A stretch of DNA of 64,000 nt, taken from assembly GCA_951640195.1 (NCBI GenBank), contig OX621173.1, positions 971,780 to 1,035,779 on the forward strand, given 5' to 3'. The position numbers and the translations under genes were made by a program. Numbering within the stretch: position 1 is the stretch's first letter; each line of letters starts with the position of its first letter. The notes under the pieces were generated by a model. The model worked only from the letters and a program-made list of their open reading frames with translations. It ran no database searches and was not told where the DNA came from. The stretch comes from Porpolomopsis calyptriformis. Taxonomy: Eukaryota; Basidiomycota; Agaricomycetes; Agaricales; Hygrophoraceae. This document shows positions 30,701 through 44,838 of this stretch, piece by piece.

Positions 30701-31995
30701 GGCGAAGCGAGGTGTCGAGTTCGATCACCGAGGACAGGTTATAGAGGATGACACTCAAACGCCAATCATCGTCGTCCTCTTGTCGTCCAAGCAAATACTT
30801 GAGGTCATCGCGATGAAAAGGCGCCTTAGCGACGATAATAGCGCCCACCACCATTCTGAAAAGGTCAACCGTAGCATCGTCCGAGTTTCTGAAGGCGAAA
30901 TGTAGAACATTCTTATAAAGAATATCGATGTTCTCGCCCTGTTGTCCTAAATTTCCAGCTAGAATGAGCTTAAGTTTGGCATTCGGGTCCCCGTGTTTCT
31001 CCTCCATGAATGCCATCGCCGTCTTTGCCCAGATAAAAAGTCCTGCTGCGCGAGTTGTTAGTTGCTCGATGGCAGGCTCGCCTGGCCAAGTTGGCGGAAA
31101 ACCAAGAGTCGGCCGAATATGGTCCAAACTCTGTTCGAAGAAAATTCGAATATCATGCTGTGTCTCGTGACTGACCAAATCTCCGGTTTCAAGAGTGACC
31201 TTAAGGCAGAATCGTGGGTCATGGAATATCTCTGGCACGCGCTCGTCTCGACTGGTGACTATGAGTTTGAAGATACGAGGAAGACGGGTCCAACGGGTGA
31301 GCGTGTCAAGAAGGGTACGGCGGTAGCCAGAATGGGAATCATCCGAGCCACATTCATCCAATGCATCAAGGACAAGGACAGGGGGATTTAAAGACAACTC
31401 CTCGTGGTGCTTCTGCAGGGCATCTTCAATCATACACTCGAAGTGTAGTAAAATATCTGTATCCCTGAAGCTTGGTTGGGTCAGGAACTTTACCACGCTG
31501 GCTTTTATGGAGGGGTGGAATTGTGTAAGGTCGAATGCAATGGTGCGCCAGAGAGTGGCCGGATCACCCGAGCTGACATCACCACGTTTGAAGAAGAAGG
31601 ACGACCCGAGACGTTGCTGTTTGGTCAAAATTGAATGCAAAGAGGACGCAATGGCCGATTTTCCGGCACCTGGACTGCCAGTAATCCACATGATATTGGG
31701 CGTCTGATTTGTATCAGGTCCTGAATGTGGTCGTAGCATGATGGTTCGTTAGAATACCAAGGATTGCTGTATATATGCTGCACGAACCGTTGATCCAGCA
31801 AGCAACCTCCTTGAACAATTTCTCGCGAGTTCTCTCCATGCACCGGGGAATGTCACGCCCAGTGCCCACAACAGGTTTCAACGTTGCAAGTACCTTTTCT
31901 TCATTCAAGGCGGCATTTGCGATAATATTGTGCTGGCCACCACCGAAGACAGTTGAGCTGTGAATGTAGACATCAGCATTTTCGATTAATGTCAT
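27786..31995 (-). CDS. NLR-B2: NACHT domain with 14 WD40 repeats
   Basis: Exons 31995..31788 and 31720..27786; 67-nt intron; 1380 residues. Same architecture as NLR-B1: a short N-terminus with FGGGQHNIIANA, Walker A GSPGAGKS (84-91), Walker B VLVLDALDECG, sensor IVTSRDE, 14 WD40 repeats, DLSRFVHGT and a hydrophobic C-terminal stretch. About 380 residues of the NACHT core and repeats 12-14 are identical to NLR-B1, whereas repeats 1-11 differ at about 75 positions. It is divergent to ATG11 with 186 bp between start codons. Known for the family: NACHT ATPase oligomerises after WD40 ligand binding. Ligand and effector here are unknown. Confidence 0.92.
28200..30005 (-). repeat. 14 WD40-coding repeats (129 bp) of NLR-B2
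   Basis: One-to-one with the repeats of NLR-B1. The repeat 12 blade also lacks GH. Differences cluster just after GH, around the GS.D loop and in the stretch before the next GH. Confidence 0.9.
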
Positions 31996-32181
31996 AGCAA
32001 GAACGTGCAACGCAGAGGGTGCAACGCAGAGGGTGCAAAGCAGAGTGTGCACAGCAGAGTGTGCCCATATACGAAAAAGGCGCTATGGACCCAGACGAGA
32101 GTGTGGCAGCACGAATTTTTACGTGACTTGACTGACACTGAGTCCTGAATTATTTAATCTATTCTCTTCCAACCTCGTAAC
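31996..32181. promoter_or_regulatory. Bidirectional promoter region NLR-B2 / ATG11
   Basis: 186 bp separate the two start codons. It contains short imperfect repeats of GCAGAGGGTGCAA type (about 32010-32062) not present in the same form at NLR-B1, where the equivalent gap is 140 bp. No clear TATA box. Confidence 0.6.
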
Positions 32182-35100
32182 ATGATAACGATATGCCGAG
32201 CGGAGGATGGTGAACTATTTCAGGTTTGCTGAACCCACCAATATTGCTTCCTCAACTCAACCCAGACTCGTAGGTGAATAGGACGGTACGAGATATAGAA
32301 AGGTAATTCCCAGTTTACTCATTTTGTTTACTCATTCAGGAGCGAACTAATGAATGTATTAGAGCTGGAACACTAGAGTTCTTCTTGCATCAAGAAACGG
32401 GGGTGGACCAGGATGCTATTCTAGCCTACCTTTCTGATGGACGAAGGCTAAGAAGTGACAACATCCGCGAGCTGGCGGGTGCTCAGGATCAAGTACGTCC
32501 GTCCCCTTATGCGAGATTTCGGTCGTGAACCTTCTCGCAGTCCATCTTTGTGTTCAACAAATATTATCTTGACCTTGACTTGGATGAGGTATTACGAGAA
32601 TTAAAGGTAGAGTCCCCGCTTCAACCTCCAATAGAAGGTGAGGAAATGGCGTATATCCCAGACACTCCACCAAAATGCTCACATTTATTCAGACAACATC
32701 ACCGCCACTCCACCATTTCGACCATCCCAACTAGCGGCATCATATCTTCGCACGGCTCATATTCACCATGCACATATTAATCGCACATCCCTAACCCTAC
32801 ATTATCAACACGAAGCTGTCCGGATCGCGTCGAGTAGTCTCGATCTAAACGTCCTTGCCATAACAGATACATTTGATGGTATAGCCGCCAGTTCTCGGAG
32901 AGATCTGGAAAAACAAGCTGCTTTGCTTGCTGGACTGGAGGCAGACCTGGAAATAATATCCAGGGTCAAGATACATGTGGAATTCATGTCGCCTGCGGTA
33001 AGAAAGGCCATTGAAACTGGCGACAAACCTCGAACCTTGGGCGACTACGTCTCGATTGTGAAAATGAAACAAGTCGCCGAAACGTGCACGCGAACCCATG
33101 GTAGGTGTTGGTAAAGCGAGCTTTCGAAATCTTCTGAAACTTTGCTGGTATTCATAGACGACCTACGTTCCCGATTTTTGCAGGCAGAGGAGTGGGTGTC
33201 GAGACTTACGGACGGAGCGGCGATAGTGCGGGCAACAGTGACAGAGGCCAGGTAACATTTGTCAGACTCTCAATATGTACGCCTTCTCAGCTCCTTCCAG
33301 TTTATTTGAAGCCGCCGAAGCCTGCGTTCGTCGGTCCCAAGATCTGTTTGACAAAATTACAGACACTGCTGCTATCCTTGAGAGTGCGTACCCTTTGAAA
33401 CTCAAACTTACTCCTGCTTACCTTGAGATTGCCAGGTCCAGCCTCCAACGCAGATGATCTTGTTTTAGGTATATATATTCTCAGTGAAGACACATGGGAC
33501 CTTCAATTGACGCGCGACAGAGCTCAAACAGCTTGATTCTGCGCTCCGGGATGGGTTGAATCATATTACTGACACTAAAGTTTGTCATCGTTCAGTCGAA
33601 TTTTCTGATGCGTGTCATTCACCTCCAGCACAGAATGCCTATACAGAGCAATGTGTCAGTGCACTCCGACAGATCAGTTCATTGAATAATGACCTGGTGC
33701 AGCTCCCTTCGACCTTCAGCAACCTCCAAGCAGGTTTCCGTGGAAAAAATAGCTTTTCGCACATACAACGACTGCATAATATGCTTTATGCCTATGGCGC
33801 CACAGTTATTGAAATCGTCAGGCGAAAGGAGTTCAGTAAGTCTTAAACGTTCGGTGACAGGAACTGCACATTCATTATACATCACAGCACGATTCTTTTA
33901 TCAGAGGGCACAGAGCATCCTGGAGATCATGGCGAAGCTTTCGTAAATATATTTATTATTCACCTATTCTAAACTAATTGTGACGACGTAACAGTGCCAG
34001 TGAACGGAAGCGACGCCAAGTTTATCGAGGGGAAGTTCATGGTCAGTTGCCTTTTGATACACGCGGCATGGATGATCCCGTTCCTGCAATCGATTTCTCG
34101 CCAACCGGCAGTCTAGAAGGACATTATTCATTGGAAAGAGAGGATGTCGAAGGTATACCTTGCCTTTCTAACCTTTCGTTGCGTCCTAACTACCCCGTTA
34201 CCAAATCAGCACTTTTTCGCGTCCTCGACGAACTGGAGCAATTCGCGCGTGGTAGTAACGACCTTGTCGCTCTCGATGCCGTCGGAGAATCTCGTGTAGC
34301 GCTGGAGAAATTAGTTGCCAAAATGGACAGCCTTGAGTCAGGGTTCGATCGTATCGTTGAACGATCGTGTGAGTAATGAGACTCCTTATCAAGGTGAAGC
34401 TCACGCGATCATCTAATTACAGTGCTGTCAGCTTCGCGGCTCTCATCGTCCCGGCGGCGGTGTAAGTCCATTCTTTTTTTTTACTTTAGCTTCTTGTACC
34501 AACATCTTTGAAGCTTCAGAAGCCGACGAACACGCATATCGGGAACTGGTTGAGCAGCTCCGCGAGACGCAGGCCTCAAAATCTCATCAAGGGGCACTGT
34601 TTCAACAAGAACGCGACGATCTCCAGAAGGAGATCCTTCATCTGAAATCCAGTCTTCGGGATTGTGAAGCTGCCATGACCAGTGAGCAAGAACGAGCTGA
34701 TCGCTTAGAAAGAGACCTTCACCACGCGCGTGGTCAGATTGAAAACGAAACGTCAACTCGGAAGATCATGGAGACACAAAACTCGGAGCTATCCTTGGAA
34801 GCTGAAACTCAGAGGAAAGCACTTGCAACAGCCCTTGCGGATGCTACGGAGCAAACCCAAATCGCTGAAGTTTTGCGGGAGGAGTTGGCCCAAGTACGCA
34901 TTGAATTCGACGAAATCAAAGCCCTTGAGGAACGGAATGCGTCGAAGGTTGCTGCTTTGGTGGAAGACCAGGCTGTCACATTACGTAACTTGGAGGAAGC
35001 TCGGGCTCGGGGTGAAGACTTGGAGCTACAAATAAAATCTGCTCGCGCCGAGAGTGAAGACGTCAACCAGGCGTTGAAGGAGGCCAGCAAAGAGAAAGAT

Positions 35101-37035
35101 CGTCTATTACGCGCACAAGCAACGGAGCATGACCGCATTATCCGGGATCATATTGCCGAAGCCGACGGTGACCGCGCTGTCTTGGAACATCAGTTCTCCG
35201 AACTGAAAGCCATGTATGAGGCAACCGAACGCCAACTAAAGGATGCTCGGGCCCAATGTGAGATTTCCAACTCGGATGCGGTTGGGCTTCGAGAGGAGCT
35301 GCAGCGCGTTGAGCATGAGCTTCGCGAGGCGCGTCACTTGGAGCGGGTTCTAAGGGATGACCTGAAAACTGGCAGAGTGTCGCAGTCTGATTACGAACAG
35401 CGGCTTGAAAATGGTAGCCGTCTGATTGCTCAGATTTTGGATGTCGCCATCGCCTTCAGAAACTCACACGTAAAAGCTCTGAATACCGCCCGAGCCGTGA
35501 CTTCTCAATCGGTGTCCAGGTCAAATAACATAGGCGACTCCACCTTCTCACCCATCATGCGACATGGTATCATCCATCAGCTGGACGAACCCTCGCCTAT
35601 TGATCCCTCTGATCCATTATCTGCCCTGGAGGTTCTCCGTTCTTTTGATCACGACCACTTTTTGGAGGCGATCGCCAAAACTGGGTCCACGATCCGTAAA
35701 TGGCAAAAGCAATGCAAGGAGTACAGGGAACGAGCAAAAGGGAAGATCTCATTCAGGAACTTTACCAAAGGAGATTTAGCGCTATTCCTTCCCACTCGAA
35801 ACTCAGTGTCTAAGCCATGGGCAGCTTTCAATGGTACGTCGAGTTGTTTAGGAGATCAATGTGAGGAGCGAGCTTATATTCACTTCCTGTCAGTTTCCTT
35901 CCCACACTACTTCTTGCAAGCGACAGGCCACCTGGCAGAGCAACTGAAGACTCGCGAATGGATCGTAGCTCGAATGACATCCATAACCGAGCATATCGTC
36001 GACCATAATGTAAGGCTTGGATTGAGATCCAAAGCTGGCTGCAGCTAATATTGCCTCTAGGATCCAAGTAGTAACCCGTTTGGTTTAGGTGACGGAGTGA
36101 AGTATTACATGCTGGAAGTGGAAGACTGGACGCAGTCTTCTCAGCATGGCAAACGAAGAGTCTCGGCCAAAAAGGTTACGCCAGACAGAGAAGCGAAGGA
36201 TTTTATCTCGCCATCATCAATGAATTTGCATCCTGGACCTCCTCCAGCTGAAGTCGGAGAACCCTTTCGAACTGCTCCTCTATCCGCTTCTCACTTGGCT
36301 GATGAGCCTTTCCCAACTACCCGACCACCAACTTCCCATTTATTCCCTTCACGCTCGAGATCAAATTCCTCTCCAAATGCTGGTCCGTCTTCACTCTCGC
36401 GGTTATTGGCTCAGGCCCCTGTTGAGGTTTCCCTAGAAACCTTGTCACCTTCATACTCTGCTTCCTCGATACCTGCTACCTCTCCCCCTCCCCCCCCTTC
36501 ACCCACTCGAGCGGGTTCGGCTACCTACGGCCATCACGCTCCCAGCACCCCTTCTCCACTGCGTCCAGGATCGAGAGCATCTCGGATGTCCACCTCCTCA
36601 AGATTTTCAGTGGGTCACCTCCCGCGGCTAGGTAGCACTTCATCGGTATCATCCTCAGCAGCGAAGACTGCCCCAACAACCGCATTGTCTGATCCTGTGC
36701 AATTCCCTACGCCTTCACCTTTTGAAGGTGATAACCCAACCTCGCCTCAACTGGCGGGTTCTGACGCTGATGGGATGTCGAACACACTCAACCGACGACG
36801 AACAACTTCTTATCATGTTGCTCGAACATCACCATTGGTAACCACTTCGACGGGTGTCGGTTCGGCCGCCAGCAGCACCCTGGCGAGTCTGGCAAATAGT
36901 TGGGGTGTTTCGTTTGGACGAAAAAAGAAATCTGAAGTGGAGCGTCTAGCAACTGTTGAATCATCATCCGATACTGGTGGTAATGGTTCCTCCAGGACTG
37001 AACAATCAGCGAGTGAGCTGCTCAGACGTTTCTGA
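32182..37035 (+). CDS. ATG11: Autophagy scaffold Atg11 (FIP200 relative)
   Basis: 17 exons: 32182-32223, 32274-32302, 32363-32492, 32541-32637, 32693-33100, 33158-33251, 33301-33383, 33436-33468, 33521-33579, 33634-33835, 33888-33942, 33995-34152, 34210-34368, 34423-34461, 34514-35833, 35894-36009, 36061-37035. All phases agree; 1332 residues, usual for the family. Seen: ubiquitin-like N-terminus (MITICRAEDGELFQ, LEFFLHQETGVDQDAILAYL), an Atg17-like helical region (PPFRPSQLAASYLRTA, RFFYQRAQSI), a long coiled coil (about 530-870), the Atg11 C-terminal domain (FRNFTKGDLALFLPTR, FPHYFLQATGHL, GVKYYMLEVEDW) and a Ser/Pro-rich tail. Atg11 links selective-autophagy receptors to the Atg1 kinase. 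Exon 2 is a 29-nt microexon. Confidence 0.93.
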
Positions 37036-37553
37036 TGTTGAGAATGCTCTTACCACATATTTCTGCGTTGTTTCTTCCCGAACCTACTTTGCTTTCGTCT
37101 TGAATTGCTGCTAGTTGGAAATATACATTGGAAATGTCGATCTTACTGTAAATCACCGTACGGATAGACCCGGCATAGTATGGTGCACGGCAACTGAGTG
37201 CGGAATAACTACACGGGCATCAACGGAACAAACTGGCCTTCAACAGGCCTCAAGCCCCGAAAGCTTCATCCAAGCTTTGCATGTGGGTACGGCGTGTCGT
37301 CATGTCATCCAGATATTTGATACGTCATTACGTCACGGGCCTCCATTGCTGCTTTGCATCTAGCAGCCAGCAGTTTTTCACTTTCAGCACCTAACCTGTC
37401 ATTCTTGGGCTGCGGCACAGGCAACGCAAAAGACTGTCGCCAAGCACCAACCGGTTCGATTATTACTTTTCATTATCGTGGTTCAGCATATTTTTGAAGG
37501 CGGCCAATTTTCTAACCTGACCCTTCTCTCTATTTAATTCGCTATTTGCCGCG
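37036..37553. other. Intergenic, no gene seen
   Basis: 518 bp between ATG11 and the next gene on the same strand; a short frame at 37115-37363 has no support. Confidence 0.6.
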
Positions 37554-40354
37554 ATGGGGGAGTCTCGTTTTTCCAACTCTGTGCAACCAAAGCCATCGTC
37601 TTTTCAGGTAAGCCTCAAAACACCATTTTACAGGAAATCTTAATAACTTGGTAATACACGAAGAGCCGGGCAAGCAAGCTGATCGGAAAGGTCACCGGTA
37701 TTCGAGTGAGAGGTCGCAGTCGATCAAAAGGAGGGATGAATTCTCCCCCATACCAGGAACGGACATGTACATCCGTCCAACAGAAACCGTACATGTCTCA
37801 TCCTAGTCTCCCTCTCCAGATTTCGGAAAGCCCTGCAGACACCGATCACTCATCACGCTCTACATCGCCATACGAGTCAACCCACCGCCGCTCAAGACAT
37901 CATTCCTGTGATACAATTCAACCAAATGCAAACCGGGATGCTTCAACCATAGCTCAACCAATCCATGATGGCCCACTCTACTCGCGTTCTGGTGCTACCC
38001 TGGAAAGAGATGCTGGGAGCCAAGTCCTTTCTACCCACAAATTGCTCCCAGAATCGTCATATAGACCTTCTTTAGGAGCACAGAATCCATCTCATACAAA
38101 TTATTCCCGGCCTACACCAGGAGACCATGACCCTGAAATTATCCGCAAAGAGCTTCCAACAAGAATTGGATGTTCAAATGACAATAATATGGCTGATGCT
38201 TTCCAGCAACCGGAGTATACGGCTGAAGCCGAATGGCATCCATCTTCTAACCGCGTCGGATCTCCTCCTACCTCATCAGTTTCCATGCACCTATCGCCAG
38301 CTCTTGCGCTTCCCACTTTGCCACCGGCCTTTTTAAACAGGGTTGGTGCCCCCCGACTCACCCCCACCATCATCATTCGCACACCACCCATGGCCCTGCA
38401 CCTCCCAACCCTCCCTCCCCAAGTACCACTCCTCATCCCTACACACCCACGGGCCCCATTGCGTAGCATGCCTACGCTATCTGTTCATGGTACTGCTGAC
38501 CGCCCCGGTGAATCGGATCATGAGAATGCTTGTCTTGGGGACACTGATGAGGAGGACACGGATCCACAGGAGAACGATGTCGGAGAAGGTACGGGCAGTG
38601 ACAATGATGGCGATCAATCTGTGGAATCTACTCAGAGTTCGTCAAGTCGCCAACCTCGTACTGGTTCACCTATACCCCAACGTTCTCTACTACCTGTAAT
38701 TGATACATCGCGTATCGATCTGTCATTTCTTGACCACGATCACGACGCCGCATCAGAGAAACGTCGATGTTTGGAAACAGAGATGACACCTACGGCGACT
38801 CACTCATGCGACTACTTTTCGGCTAGGCCAGATCCACAAGGTAGCTCGAGTCGATCCCCTACTCGTACACCCCGCCCTGGGGACACCCTGCATTCACCCT
38901 TATCAATCATGCGGACGCCGTTGGCTTTACCAATCTCACCTCCCAAGGTAGCACCTATAGCTCCAGCCATGCGTCGACACGCTTCGAAGAGTATGGAGAA
39001 TTTCTCATCGACCTTCCAACAAGATACATCTATCAGCGATCCGACAACAATCAAGAAGGACAAGGGCGGTATCGGTTCCGGAAAGGGAAAGGCTCGTGAA
39101 CCTTCGAACACCGTCCCGAACGATATTGGATCGATATCGCCTGACCCACCCAAAAGAACAAATGAAGGTTCTAATCACGATGGACCGACCCCCTTCCGAC
39201 GGATGCGGTCTATGCCAACTTTCAAACGCACTTCAGGCCCACCACCGTACACCATCCTTTCTGTGTCGAAGAATGCGTTTATTATGCCAAGAGAAGACGA
39301 GGGCAGGGAGCGACTCCCCCCTTATTCCAATTCTATTTACCTTTCCGCTATCATGCCTCGAAAGATGGAGTTCATAGCACCAGGTGTGCAAGCAAAGGAT
39401 CGGAAATGGAGACGGGTCCTTTGCGTGTTGGAAGGAACGGTTTTCAGGATCCATGAATGTCCCCGCGAGGCGGTTGGTGTCGGGCCAATCGGAATATGGT
39501 GGGAAAAGAGGGTCGGTGTCGGGGACATTTCTGCTCCTGCGAACACAGTTCCAACCAATCGTGAGGTGAATGCTGAAGGTACAGGTCGGAGAAATTTGGA
39601 AGGGCGAAATAAGTCGGGTTGGAAGAATGAGCCCGATGCACAGGAAAGGAATGAGACACCCCAACAACCTGAGAGATCGGGCTCTCCATCCACCATTAAC
39701 CTCAACAAACCCAAACGTAATCGGGCTGCCAGTTTACTCAAGCCACCTCGCGGAAAGGATGCCTCAGTCCTGTCTCATTCGCGTAGCCGGAGCGACATAT
39801 CGCCTGAAATGATGCTTCCCCGACCCCCATCTCGCTCAGTTCAAGCTTCGTACCCATCAACTCTCCCCACTAATGTTGACTCTACATCCGTGCCTCCGAC
39901 GCAGTCCTCTTCATCCTCCCCCTCGCATTCCACCGTGAGCTCGCGAACGGAAAAACGTGCTCCTGATCCAGTGGATGCAGTATTATTGCGTGCCTACACC
40001 ATGCAGCATGCAGAAAGTGGATTGGGTAATGATTATCTGAAGAGAAGGAATGTCATTCGGGTAAGGCTAGAAGGCGAGCAATTTTTGTTGCAAGCGATGG
40101 ATGTGCCCACGGTTATTGCATGGATCGAGGTATGGGAATTGTTTTCAGGTGTTGTTGTATGAAGCCACATTGCGAACCAGGGACTTCAATCTGCTGCGAA
40201 TATAGCACTAGACTTGGATGAACGCACTATGCCCAAGGGTCCGCTATTTCCGAGGTTCGTCTTGGTGTTCAGAGACCACTTTTCCAGACACTGATCCCAT
40301 CGCTTTCTTCTAAGGCGGCGAAGACGGCGGGCAAACAGGGAACAACGGACATGA
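37554..40354 (+). CDS. PH-domain protein with split PH fold
   Basis: Exons 37554..37607, 37664..40129, 40181..40254, 40315..40354; phases agree; 877 residues. Most of the protein is Ser/Pro-rich and disordered, with an acidic stretch near residue 300. A PH-like first half ([28 protein letters not shown]) lies near 580-620 and a second half ([39 protein letters not shown]) near 810-855, with some 150 low-complexity residues inserted between. It ends in a run of arginines. PH folds bind phosphoinositides or proteins; a membrane or cell-polarity role is a guess. The start is the only upstream ATG whose exon joins in phase. Confidence 0.75.
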
Positions 40355-40822
40355 CCTTATCTTTTTGCACAAAGGACCAGCTTTGGACTGTATCCCACCT
40401 AGATTCCTATCACTTATCGATGTATCGCTGGCTTGCAAATCTGTTCATCCACCATTGTATTCAAATAAATAGAATAATACTTGTTGCCTGAAAAAACCAG
40501 TGGCGTCAAATTCGCACGGTACTCCGACGCTTTCCGGTTACGGTGTTTTTTCATTCATCATCAAACACGCCTGTCCGTATCGCCCAACTCATCCATACTC
40601 CCCTCTTGTCAGCTTGTGGCTCCCCTGTCCATTGACGGCCCAAAATATCAATCCTCAACCCCACAATTTCCATTGTTGCCTTCCACATTCTAAAAATAAA
40701 AGCTTGCGTCCCTGTCTCAGCACTGTACCCAAGCACCTCACTTTCCCCTTCTGTGTTGACTTCCACTCCTTCGTTTCTTCTTCACCGACCGACTCTGCAA
40801 CTTTACCAGCGACGAGAGAGCA
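40355..40822. other. Intergenic, PP1 promoter region
   Basis: 468 bp; pyrimidine-rich in the last 250 bp, as often seen before highly expressed fungal genes. No gene seen. Confidence 0.6.
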
Positions 40823-42525
<1,703 letters not shown>

Positions 42526-43072
42526 GAATGGACTCGTCCACACCCCTCTACCTCCCCTCCTTGTACTTCCCGTTCCCTCCTTTTTCAGTTGGTTTTTATT
42601 CTTTAGGATGTTGCCGATCGGTTGACGTGAGTCGGTGGAGCGAGTCATGCAGTTGGGCATCTGGATTGATTGCGGTCGTGACCGAGAGTTTGGGGGTGCC
42701 GAGGCAGGCTTTGGTGGAGATAATGAAGGACTCGGAATGCGCGCCGATGATGACAGCCCCAATCTGGACATCTGTCGAGTGGATTCTTTGTTTGACTCTC
42801 TTGCGAACCTCTAACCTTCCTCTGCCTTTGCATCCTTGCTTGCATGCATATCACATAGTCTCTGTTTCTAATCGACAAAACGTTGACCATCCACTTGATC
42901 CTGTTATTTCATCATTGCCTTCCTCTATCATACTCGAGTCTTTTCATTGTCCCTGCTTTTGCTTTTTTACCTAATGTCAGAATTAGTTCGTAGTACAATA
43001 TCATTGATCCCGCTGGTGTACAGTACCGTGAACCCTGAAGGAACAGTAAATAAAAAACAAATAAAAAACAAC
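42526..43072. other. PP1 3' region, no further gene
   Basis: 547 bp of probable 3' UTR and spacer. A 150-codon frame beginning at 42522 overlaps the PP1 stop and shows no family signal. Confidence 0.6.
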
Positions 43073-43154
43073 CGACGCCAGCAGGACTCGAACCTGCGCC
43101 CTCAAAGAGGAATAGATTTCTAATCTATCGCCGTAACCACTTGGCTATAGCGCC
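43073..43154 (-). tRNA. tRNA-Ser (anticodon AGA)
   Basis: 82 nt including a G discriminator base. The acceptor stem pairs GGCGCTA with TGGCGTC (two G-T pairs). The anticodon loop is TTAGAAA with AGA, reading TCT/TCC codons. There is a long variable arm (CCTCTTTGAGG) as in serine tRNAs, and the T arm GCAGGTTCGAGTCCTGC is perfect. A-box and B-box promoter elements are internal. No intron. Confidence 0.95.
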
Positions 43155-43507
43155 CCTCACATTCAATCGAGCTCTATGCGACCTGATAGGATGGATTCAG
43201 CCACCAAGTCCACAATTGGCAGGCAATATCATGGACAATTTTCAGTGTCTTGGCTTTTTCGCAGGCCTTTGACCGAACGATAACGGTCTCCCGCTCGTCG
43301 AACAGGACAGCAGGCACGGTTTACTGCGTTTATTTCTCAGGTGAGAACCAATCACTGTTTAATGGCACCTGATGTTGTGATCAAGCATAGCTTTGTAAAA
43401 ATATCTAAGCCTAGACTTGTCATTTCCAGACTGTCGCTTTCCACCCTCTTTACCCACCACGCTCTTTATACCCCTCGCCTTCCTCTAATTGACGCTCTCA
43501 AAAGGAC
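43155..43507. other. Intergenic, no gene seen
   Basis: 353 bp upstream of the DUF7729 gene; pyrimidine-rich towards its start. Confidence 0.6.
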
Positions 43508-44838
43508 ATGTTCACCCCGCCACCCTCACCCCTACCGTCCTATTCCACTCCAGGCCATGTCACGAACATAGATCGTGATGAAGACTCTGCCGTCAATGCA
43601 GGCCCCGCCCTACCAGGAGACCACCTTGAATGTAAACGTATGACCAGTCGAAAAACAAAATGGACAATCGTTCTCGTACCTCTCGTTCTCGTCCTTATTA
43701 CCGCTTCGACTCGTTTCATCACTCACCCTGTCATGTTTGACTTCCTCTCAAAACAACCCACTTCTGGTTGGCGTTCCTGGCCCCCTACGGCGTCTATGTG
43801 GAGACCACACGAACAGCACCCATATCGACGAGCGCCGACCGCTAGCTTGTCGTCCCTGACGTTTACCACAACGGGCATCGAGTTCCCAACGGCGCCCCCT
43901 ACTCTAACCTCTCAACCCACACCGACGCTAACATCTACTGCCCAATCGCTCCCGACCATTCCTTCTTCCCCGCCTGTCCTCCCAGCACCGTTCCCTCAAC
44001 CTCTGGATACTTTTCAAAACAATTTCTCATCAGTGTCCTGCTACAACTTTTTCCTCAACATGACAAACACCGTGCCATTCCGCGCTTGCCGTCCATTCTC
44101 CTTGCTACAGCAAAGCTCGGAAGCATTCATTCAGGTACCTTTTATCCGTCGTTAGACCCACCCGCAGCGCTCACAATTTGTTTACTCAAACAGGCTCAAG
44201 ATAACGCTACGTTGTTGAACGATATCATATGGGGAACGTGTAACACACAACCAGGTGTAGCTCAATGTACCGCGAATATGGCCTGGTTTTCCTCAGCGTT
44301 GCAATCTTCCTGTGCCGACGACCTTAGCCAACAAAATGAAGCGGCTGTCAGCACGCTCGTAGGCGAGTCCACACATCTCCTCACATTTATCTTCACAAGT
44401 TGCTGACGTGAATATCCAGGTCTACAAGCTTTTGCGCTAATGTACAACACTGGCTGCCTCGCCGATCCCACGACCGACGCTTACTGCTATGTCAGCGCCG
44501 CGATCAACCCGAATCCATCGGACCTTTATTTTTACCAGCTACCCCTCGGAATCGCTCTCCCGAACAGTACCAAGCTGACGTGCTCCGGATGTACGAAGAG
44601 TCTTTTGAGTATGTACGACGCCGCGCTAGGGAATAGCACCGAGGCAGCAGAGTTGACCGGGCTGCACGCCACCTATTCTGCTGCGGCTAACATCGCGGGG
44701 TCAGAATGTGGGCAGGGTTATGCGATGTCGTCGGTCGTTACGGGTGCGGCGGTGGCTTCGCGGTCTGGTGTATCAAAACTGATTCGAGTTGTGGGCTCTG
44801 TTGCACTGGTGGTGCTGGGAGGGTCGTTATTACCTTGA
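43508..44838 (+). CDS. DUF7729-type membrane/cell-surface protein
   Basis: Exons 43508..44134, 44194..44362, 44420..44838; 404 residues. Seen: a short cytoplasmic N-terminus, one membrane span (WTIVLVPLVLVLITAS, about 52-67), a Ser/Thr/Pro-rich stalk, then a Cys-rich domain (CYNFFLNMT, CRPFSLLLQ-like, IIWGTCNTQ, GCLADPTTDAYCY, SDLYFYQLPLGI, CSGCTKSLL) and a hydrophobic C-terminus (SVALVVLGGSLLP) that could be a GPI-anchor signal. The domain is common in fungi, function unknown. The second intron uses a GC donor (G|GCGAGT...CCAG); no GT donor keeps the frame. Confidence 0.85.
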
